From NCBI RefSeq assembly GCF_964656455.1, contig NC_135720.1, positions 53,098,598 through 53,162,597 on the forward strand: DNA of 64,000 nucleotides, written 5' to 3'. Below the pieces are notes generated by a model, which saw only the letters and a list, made by a program, of their open reading frames with translations, made no database searches and had not been told where the DNA came from. Below are positions 57,667-64,000 of the stretch, one piece after another. The position numbers and the translations under genes were made by a program. The number at the start of each line of letters is the position of its first letter. The first letter of the stretch is position 1. The stretch comes from Halichoerus grypus. Lineage: Eukaryota; Chordata; Mammalia; Carnivora; Phocidae.

Positions 57667-57856
57667 TTTTTTAAGATTTTATTTATTTATCTGAGAGAGA
57701 GAATGGGAGAGAGAGAGAGCATGAAAGGGGGGAGGGTCAGAGGGAGAAGCAGACTCCCCGCTGAGCGGGGAGCCCGATGCGGGACTCAATCCCAGGACTC
57801 CAGAATCATGACCTGAGCCGAAGGCAGTTGCTTAACCAACTGAGCCACCCAGGCGG
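57667..57856 (-). repeat. CAN SINE (GACTCCAGAATCATG type)
   Basis: Duplication ccagtatttttttt starts at 57653 and at 57857. It is adjacent to the preceding SINE. Confidence 0.93.
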
Positions 57857-57869
57857 CCAGTATTTTTTT

Positions 57870-58559
57870 TTAGCTGAAGTACAGTTGATACACGTGCTAC
57901 CCTAATTTCAGGTGTATAATATAGTGATTCAACTTCTCTATACGTTATGCTGTGCTCCCCACAAGTGTGCCTACCATCCGTCACCATACAACACTGTCAC
58001 GATACCATTGACTATATGCTGTGTGCTGTACATTCCATCTCCTTGACTTACTCATCCCATAACTGGAGGCCTGTACCTCCCACTCCCTTTCACCCCTTTA
58101 CCATAATTTATTTTTATTCTTCTGTTGATGGACTATGGCTACTTTTCTGATTTTTTGTTTTTGTTTTTACTATATTAGAAAATGTATCCATGAACCATCT
58201 TTCAAATTTATTTAAGCCAAAATTTTCAGAGGGCATCGATTTAGGAGTAAAATTACTGGAATTTTGAGTGTGCGTGTATGTTCAGCCTTATAAGATAAGC
58301 CAAACTATTTACCAAAATGATTATTATCTGACCAAGCAGTATGTGAGACTTTCCAGTTTGGTTCATATTCTTTTAGTTAGTGCAGCTTTACACTGTCATG
58401 CTTCTCAATTTTAACTAATATAGTGGGAGTGTAATGGTATCTCATTGTGCTGTTAATTTGCATTTCTCTGATTACTCATAAAGTTGAGCATCTTTTCATT
58501 TGCTTGTTGGCAATTTTTGTTTCTTCATCTGTTTTGTCCAATTTTGTTTAATGATTTTA
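57870..58559 (-). repeat. L1 3' end, antisense
   Basis: TTTCAGGTGTATAATATAGT, CCATCCGTCACCATACAACA and later GTAATGGTATCTCATTGTGC with TTAATTTGCATTTCTCTGAT mark the reverse L1 3' UTR and ORF2 end. The middle is diverged and may join two fragments. Confidence 0.75.
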
Positions 58560-58759
58560 TTTTATTTATTTTTAAAGATGTATTTAAGAGAGAGAGAGAG
58601 AGCATGTGCGAGCAGGGGGAGGGGCAGAGGGAGAGGGAGAGAAGCAGACTGTGCTGAGCACAGAACCTGAGAAGGAGCTCAATCTCACAACCCTGAGATC
58701 ATGATCTGAGCCAAAATCAAGAGTCCGATGCTAAAACGACTGAGCCACCCAGGTGCCCC
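58560..58759 (-). repeat. CAN SINE, older type
   Basis: Body with GAGCATGTGCGAGCAGGGGG, head ending CACCCAGGTGCCCC. It abuts a short SINE. Confidence 0.9.
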
Positions 58760-58866
58760 TAAAGATTTTATTTTTAAATAATCTGTACACCCAACGTGGG
58801 GCTCAAATTTACAATCCCGAGATCAGGAATCACATGCTCCTCCCAACTGAGCCAGTCAGGCACCCC
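58760..58866 (-). repeat. Short CAN SINE, back to back with the previous one
   Basis: AAATAATCTGTACACCCAAC then the head ending GTCAGGCACCCC. The two SINEs share orientation with no spacer. Confidence 0.88.
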
Positions 58867-58889
58867 AATGGCTTCTTATTTTTAATGTA

Positions 58890-59460
58890 ATTATAGGGGA
58901 GGTGAAAAACCTCTTTCCTTCATCCTCTTATGTTCAGTAACTGGGATCTTTCAAATTAAACTGACAAAAGACAGATTAACAGGAGAAAAAAAACCCAGAG
59001 TTTGTTTATGTGTGCAAAGTATATATACACAGGAGAACTGTGATGAGCAGTTCAAAGGGGTGGTTAGAATTAGGGGATCTAATACTATCTTAACAAAGGG
59101 CAATAAATTGTGGAGAAGTGGCAAGACAAAGGAAAATAGTTTAGGCTTCTAGGGGTAGTAAATTGCAGGAAGATAAATACGGGGCAGGGGGAACTAATGG
59201 AAGAGAAGGACTATTTTAGTAACCTTTGTTATGCAGACTCAATCTCATGCAGTCTTGGGGTGATAAGAGTGTCTCTGGCAGTTCTTTTCTTCCGGGTTGG
59301 GAGAAGTAAGGGGAGCACCTTCATAAAGGAAAATTTATACACCCTGCTTTTAGGTAGAAAGCAGGAGGGTGGAAAGCTTTGCCTTTGCTGTTTTTCAGTT
59401 GCCTTCAGCCCCAAATAACGCTTATGCCAAAGTTGCACATTTTGGGGTAGTATACTCTGA
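58890..59460. repeat. Probable interspersed element, family not assigned
   Basis: Contains GACAAAAGACAGATTAACAG, AGGGCAATAAATTG and AGACTCAATCTCATGCAGTC, and separates two stretches of L1-like sequence. I believe it is an inserted old element, but I cannot name it. Confidence 0.4.
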
Positions 59461-60065
59461 TGGCCTTCGTAATTGAATCTATCAGTCTTGTTTTCAGTGG
59501 CTAACGCATTGTAGTTTTTGTTTAAGAAATCTTTCCTGGGGCACCTGGCTGGCTCAGTCGGTGGAGTGTGTGACTCTCGATCTCAGGGTCATGAGTTCAA
59601 GTCCCATGTTGGGCATAGAGCTTACCAAAAAAAAAAAAAAAAAAATAGAAAATAAAAAAATATTTCCAAAAAAAAAAAAAGGAAAATTTTCCCAACCTTG
59701 AAAGTCATGAAGGTATCTTCTCATTTCTTTCAACAGTTCTAGAGTTTTATCTTTCATATTTAAGTTTATTCCATTTGGAACTGTTTTTTATGTGTGGTGT
59801 GAGGGAAGAATTCAATTTCATCTTTTTTTTTATCCCCCATAAGGATCACAGTTCTCTAGGTGTTCTTTCATCAGGGACCTGAATGACACCTCTGTTATAT
59901 ATCAAGTATCTGTGTGTGTGTTGCTAAGTTCTCTGTTATATTCCATTGGTCCCTCTACCAATACTACACAGTCTTTTTTTTTTTTATATACAGTCTTAAT
60001 AAAACAGCTATGTGATAAGTTTTGATATTTGGCAGACCATTCCCCCCTGTACTCCCATCGCTTAC
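59461..60065 (-). repeat. L1 ORF2 fragment, antisense, with a SINE
   Basis: TTTGTTTAAGAAATCTTTCC, AGTCATGAAGGTATCTTCTC, ATTCCATTTGGAACTG and TATTCCATTGGTCCCTCTAC are decayed reverse ORF2 landmarks. It continues after the LTR, at about 60860-60990. Confidence 0.7.
59538..59660 (+). repeat. Short CAN SINE
   Basis: GGGCACCTGGCTGGCTCAG head, GGCATAGAGCTTACC and a long A tail. Confidence 0.9.
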
Positions 60066-60397
60066 TGTTAATTAAATGAAGAGGCCATTAGACTGATGTG
60101 GGTCTAATGCCATGGTGGCTTACATGAGCAAATCTAAGTCTGTAAATGCCTCAAGGTTATGAGACCAAAATACTAAGGACGACCAATCAAAAACAGCCAA
60201 GTAGGCTTTAAGCTACAACCAGTCAATTATTTCCTTACTTTGCTTCTGCCTTTCCTCCGTAGGTCTTTCCCTGAGCTCCTGTCAGTGGGGTGCTCATAAC
60301 CACTTCCATTTTGGTGCTGTCTGATTCAAATCTGATTTTTGTTGAAATAAACTCTTAAAATTTTTAATATGCCTCAATTTATCTTTTTTATTAAAAA

Positions 60398-60604
60398 AAA
60401 ATTTTTTTTAAGATTTTATTTATTTATTTGACAGAGAGAGAGACACAGCAAGAGAGAGAGAGAACACAAGCAGGGGGAGTGGGAGAGGGAGAAGCAGGCT
60501 TCCCCCTGAGCAGGGAGCCCAATGCGGGACTCGATCCCAGAACCCTGGGATCATGACCCGAGCCAAAGGCAGACGCTTAATTGACTGAGCCACCCAGGTG
60601 CCCC
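60398..60604 (-). repeat. CAN SINE, younger, in the tail of another SINE
   Basis: Full-length common type lying between the left target copy and the tail of the older SINE at 60605. AAAAAAATTTTT-like flanks mark its site. Confidence 0.93.
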
Positions 60605-60832
60605 TCAAAAAAATTTTTAAAGATTTATTTATTTTAGAGAGAGAGAGAGAGATTGCACACACGTGCATGGGGGGAGGGGCAGAGGGAGAGAATCTCAAGC
60701 AGATTCCTCACTGAGTGCAGAGCCCAACGTGGGGCTCAATCTCAGGACCCATGAGATCATGACCCATGAGATCACGACTTGAGCCTAGACCAAGAATCAG
60801 ATGCTTAACCGACTGAGCCACCCAGGCACCCC
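60605..60832 (-). repeat. CAN SINE, older, host of a nested SINE
   Basis: Older type with GAGATTGCACACACGTGCAT. The outer duplication, tgcctcaatttatcttt / tgcctcagtttatcttt (60370-60386, 60833-60849), spans both SINEs. Confidence 0.92.
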
Positions 60833-60993
60833 TGCCTCAGTTTATCTTTCAACACTCCCTTATCTGACTTCTTCAATTTGCATTAGTTTAGAACTAATCA
60901 ATATTTTTTATAATCTTGAGTTTTCCAATAAAATGAACATGACCTATATCTCCTTTTGTTTAGAGCTTCTTTAATATTTTTCAATAATTTATC

Positions 60994-61128
60994 TTTTTTT
61001 TTTTAAAGTTTTTTTATTTATTTATTTGACAGAGACACAGCGAGAGAGGGAACACAAGCAGGGGGAGTGGGAGAGGGAGAAGCAGGCTCCCCACAGAGCA
61101 GGGAGCCCGATGCGGGGCTCGATCCCAG
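60994..61128 (-). repeat. CAN SINE missing its tRNA head
   Basis: The tail and CT-rich body are intact, but the sequence stops abruptly after GGGGCTCGATCCCAG. The head, including GGTGGCTCAG, is absent, so it is 5'-truncated or deleted. Confidence 0.9.
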
Positions 61129-61495
61129 TTTTTGCCTATACATACAATACCTTTAATAAAGTTTAATTTATAAATTAGGTACATTAAGAGGTTAATGACA
61201 GTAACTAATAATAGAATAATTATAATAATATACTGCAATAAAAGTTATGTAAATGTGGTCTCTTTCCCTCAAAATATTTTATACTATACTCATCCTTCTT
61301 CTTGTGTTGATGTGAGATGATACAATGCCTATGTGATGAGATGAAGTGAGGTACGTGATATCGGCATTGTAGCACTAAGATACTACTGACCTGATGATTT
61401 GTCAGAAGGAGGATCATCTGCTTCCAGATCATGGTTAACCACAGATGACTGAAACTGTGTAATGTGAAACACCGTGACTTAGGGGGAGACTATGT
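61129..61495. repeat. Tigger-like DNA transposon fragment
   Basis: AAAGTTTAATTTATAAATTA, GTAATAAAAGT-like AT blocks, TGATGAGATGAAGTGAGGT and the end GTGACTTAGGGGGAGACTA match a pattern I associate with Tigger/MER2-group elements. The family is not certain. Confidence 0.55.
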
Positions 61496-61554
61496 ATTCC
61501 TGGGTACCATATATTTTTCTTGCCATTTCAAATTGTATCATTTAGTAACATTTT

Positions 61555-61797
61555 GAAAACTTTTTTACTGATGTAAAACTTACATAGTAAAGTGCACAAA
61601 TCTTAAGTATAAGCTCAGTGACCTTGTGCATATGTATCATTCCTGTAATTACCATACAGAAAAAGATACAGAGTATTTCCAACACACCAGAAGGCTCTAT
61701 CATGCTTCCTTCCAGTGAACAATGCCAAAGAGAATCACTATTCTGACCTCTATTACTACACATTAGCTTTGTCTGTCTGTATACAGTTATATTTTTT
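61555..61797 (-). repeat. L1 3' UTR fragment, antisense
   Basis: AAAACTTACATAGTAAAGTG, AGCTCAGTGACCTTGTGC and a degenerate TTGTCTGTCTG end resemble old L1 3' UTR in reverse orientation. Confidence 0.5.
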
Positions 61798-62014
61798 CTT
61801 TCTTTCTTTCTTTTTTTTTTTTTTGGAGATTTTGTTTATTAATTTGTCAGAGAGAAAGAGAGAGAGCACAAGCAGGGGGAGCGGCAGGCAGAGGGAGAGA
61901 AGCAGGCTCCCTGCTGGGCAGGAAGCCTAATGCACGGCTTGATCCCAGGACCCTGGGATCATGACCCGAGCCGAAAGCAGACGCCCAACCAGCCGAGCAA
62001 CCCAGGTGCCCCCC
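61798..62014 (-). repeat. CAN SINE
   Basis: Duplication cagttatatttttt / cagttgtattttct near 61784 and 62015. The pyrimidine-rich tail is expanded. Confidence 0.92.
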
Positions 62015-62548
62015 CAGTTGTATTTTCTAACTACTTCTTGTTAGTGTATAGCAATACAACTGAGTTTGGTAAGTTGAACTCTTATTCAGCCACCTTACTA
62101 TGCTCTCATTAATTATACATGAATGGTTTTTGTATTTCCATAGAGTGTTTAGGACTTTTTATGTGGACAATCATATCTGTGTATGATAATAGTTTTGTTA
62201 CTATTTTTTTTTTTTTTTTTTTTTTAGTATACTTGGCACAGAATTTTACATTAGTTTCAGGTATACAACACAGTGATTCAACTTCTCTATATGTTATGCC
62301 ATGCTCACCACAAGTGTAGCTGCCATCTGTCACCATACAACACTATTACAATGCCATTGACTGTATTCCCTACGCTGTGCCTTTTATTTCCGTGGCTTAT
62401 TCATTCCATAACTGGAAGCCTGTGTCCTCCAATCCCCTTCGTCCATTTTGCCCATCCTGTCACCCCCTCCCCTCTGGCAGTGATCAGTTTGTTCTCTATA
62501 AGTCTGATTCTGCCTTTTGTTTATTTATTCGTTTTTTTATTTTTTACT

Positions 62549-62747
62549 TATTTTTTTTTAAAGATTTATTTATTTGAGAGAGACAGTGTGAGAGAGAGCA
62601 CAAGCAGGGGGAGGAGGGGTAGAGGGAGAGGGAGAGGCAGACTCCCCGCTGAGCAGGGAGCCTGACTCGGGGCTCAATCCCAGGACCCTGGGATCATGAC
62701 CTGAGCCAAAGGCAGATGCTTAACTAACTGAGCCACCCAGGCACCCC
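62549..62747 (-). repeat. CAN SINE inserted in L1
   Basis: Full-length with GAGGAGGGGTAGAGGGAGAG. The duplication is blurred by T-rich flanks. Confidence 0.92.
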
Positions 62748-62898
62748 TCATTTGTTTTCTTAGATTCCACATATAAGTGAAATCATATGGTGTTTGTCTT
62801 TCCATTTTTGACTTATTTCACTTAGTATGATACCCTCTAGGTCTATCCATATTGCAAATGGCATGATCTCTTCTTTTTTCTGGCTGTGTAATACTCCA

Positions 62899-62959
62899 CT
62901 GTGTGTATGTGTATGTGTGCATGTATGTGTACACACACGCACACATATACACATACACG
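62899..62959. repeat. TG/CA alternating repeat
   Basis: (TG)n-rich then (CA)n-rich imperfect microsatellite inside the L1, partly self-complementary. Confidence 0.85.
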
Positions 62960-63510
62960 TACTACATCTTTCTTATCCATTTGTCTATCAGTGGACACTT
63001 GGATTGCTTCCATATCTTGGCTCTTGTAAATAATGCCACAATAGACAGGTGTGTATATATCATTTTGTATTAGTGTTTCCATGTTCTTTGGTAAATATCC
63101 AGTAATTGAATTATGGATCATATGGTATTACTTTTTTAATTTTTGAAGAACCTCTGTACTGTTTTCCATAGTGGCTGCACCAATTTGCATTCTTGCCAAC
63201 AGTGCACAAGGGTTCTTTTTTCTTTACATCCTCACCAACACTTGTGATTTCTTGGCTTTTTGATTTTAGTCATTCTAATGGGTGTAAGGGGATAACCTAA
63301 TTGTGGTTTTCATTTGCATTTTCATAATGATTAGTGATACTGAGGATCTTTTCATGTGTCTAATAGCTTTTCTTTCTAATCTTTGTACTTCTTAAATCTT
63401 CTTATCTCACTGTTGGTTCAGTGCTCTGGTACAATGTTGAACAAAAGCAGTGGTAGGGTCATTTAGATTCTAAAAGGAATGCTTTTTTTTCTATTAAAAG
63501 TGATATTTGC

Positions 63511-63724
63511 ATGAGGTGCCTGGGTGGTTCAGTCAGTTAAGCATCGGACTCCGGATTTTGACTCAAGTCATGATCTCAGGGTGGTGAGATCAAGTCATGT
63601 GTTGGGCTCAGCACTGGGTGTGGAGCCTGCTTGAGACTTTCTCTCTTTCTCTCCTGTGTTGCTCCCCAACCCACCACCCCCCATGCCCCGCCCTGCTCTC
63701 TCTCTCTCTAAAAAAAAAAAAAAA
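63511..63724 (+). repeat. CAN SINE (older type)
   Basis: Perfect 15-bp duplication aaaagtgatatttgc (63496-63510, 63725-63739). Confidence 0.95.
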
Positions 63725-63825
63725 AAAAGTGATATTTGCTAAAGGTTTTGGCATACCTTTTTTTTTCCAGATTAAGAAGCACCCTTTTATACTTCTTTTG
63801 CTATAGGATATTTTATAGATTTTTT

Positions 63826-64000
63826 AAAAGATTTATTCATTTGAGAGAGAGAGCTTGCTTGAGTGGGGGCGGGGGAGGGCAGAGGGAGAGGGAGAGAGAG
63901 AATCCTCAAGCGGACTCCCTGCCAATCGGGGAGCCTGACACAGGGCTTGATCCCAGGACCCCAAGATCATGACCAATGTGAGCCAAAATCAAGTTGGATG
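63826..64000 (-). repeat. CAN SINE, cut by the window end
   Basis: The tail and body are present; the head runs past the last base of the window. Confidence 0.9.

Larger units (their letters stand above)
60066..60854 (+). mobile_element. Candidate solo LTR, split by two nested SINEs
   Basis: It starts TGTTAATTAAATGAAG, has AATAAA in TTGAAATAAACTCTTAAAA near 60345, and ends TTTCAACA. It is about 325 bp after removing the SINEs. The clear 17-bp SINE duplication at 60370 and 60833 lies within it. No convincing LTR target duplication was found. Confidence 0.55.
62224..63400 (-). repeat. L1 3' end, antisense, with a SINE inside
   Basis: Minus-strand translation near 62865-62900 gives TVEYYTARKKK, the L1 ORF2 C-terminal block. 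Left of it lies the 3' UTR (CCATCTGTCACCATACAACA, TCCATAACTGGAAGCCTGTG) and right of it ORF2 landmarks such as CATAGTGGCTGCACCAATTT. Confidence 0.88.
54325..64000. other. Upstream flank of MTRES1, repeat-rich, no gene seen
   Basis: Dominated by decayed minus-strand L1, CAN SINEs, one LTR and a Tigger-like fragment. At 54640-55330 there is AT-rich sequence with no feature I can support. Confidence 0.7.

Noticed and set aside
62843..63121. Open frame containing EYYTARKKK
   Set aside because: A decayed L1 ORF2 C terminus; the element is truncated and inactive.
14000..63972. Recurrent small proteins with motifs such as FKILFIYLTERD and SRLPAEQGA
   Set aside because: These are translations of CAN SINE sequence in fixed frames, not genes.
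3673..64000. tRNA-like heads scored as possible tRNA genes
   Set aside because: They are the tRNA-Lys-derived 5' ends of SINEs, followed by CT-rich bodies and A tails.
1..64000. CRISPR arrays, bacterial operons, toxin or phage genes
   Set aside because: There are no regularly spaced identical repeats and no prokaryotic gene layout. The window is mammalian.

Overview
This window is nuclear DNA of a carnivoran mammal. The main evidence is about 45 copies of the tRNA-Lys-derived CAN SINE (SINEC), which is specific to Carnivora. Their head reads GGGCGCCTGGGTGGCTCAG and they carry a CT-rich body and an AATAAA tail. The common type here (body with GGAACACAAGCAGGGGGAG) looks to me like the bear/seal/mustelid (arctoid caniform) forms; the exact species cannot be fixed by eye. 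There are no bacterial or organellar features.

Two protein-coding genes are supported, in convergent orientation. BEND3 runs left to right: a CpG-island promoter at about 750-2550, a probable 5' UTR exon ending at 1644, coding exons at 12202-12249, 12756-12958 and 26458-28704, then a 3' UTR reaching perhaps 31.6 kb. The spliced reading frame is intact at 828 residues, with four BEN domains in the last exon. MTRES1 (C6orf203) runs right to left: a CpG-island promoter at about 53.55-54.12 kb, coding exons at 46847-46369, 44507-44435 and 40475-40296, an intact 239-residue frame, and a polyadenylation signal that overlaps its stop codon. From memory this BEND3/MTRES1 tail-to-tail arrangement matches human 6q21.

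Layout: 1-690 unremarkable upstream DNA; 690-2650 CpG island; 2650-12201 BEND3 intron 1 with SINEs, L2/MIR and one 200-base assembly gap (10807-11006); 12202-12958 two small coding exons around a 506-bp intron; 12959-26457 intron 3 with old L1 pieces broken by SINEs; 26458-28704 GC-rich last exon; 28705-40200 3' UTR and intergenic DNA; 40296-54100 MTRES1; 54325-64000 repeat-rich upstream flank of L1, SINE, an LTR and a Tigger-like fragment.

The genes are not known to share a pathway. BEND3 is a nuclear chromatin repressor that binds unmethylated CpG DNA. MTRES1 is a mitochondrial RNA-binding factor of the mitoribosome and transcription-stress response. I found no undescribed multi-gene system. 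The points most worth a second look are regulatory or evolutionary: CTCF-like and NRF1/YY1-like motifs, a SINE inserted 22 bp from an MTRES1 splice donor, an upstream ORF, nested insertions sharing target-site duplications, and a possible divergent transcript at the MTRES1 island.
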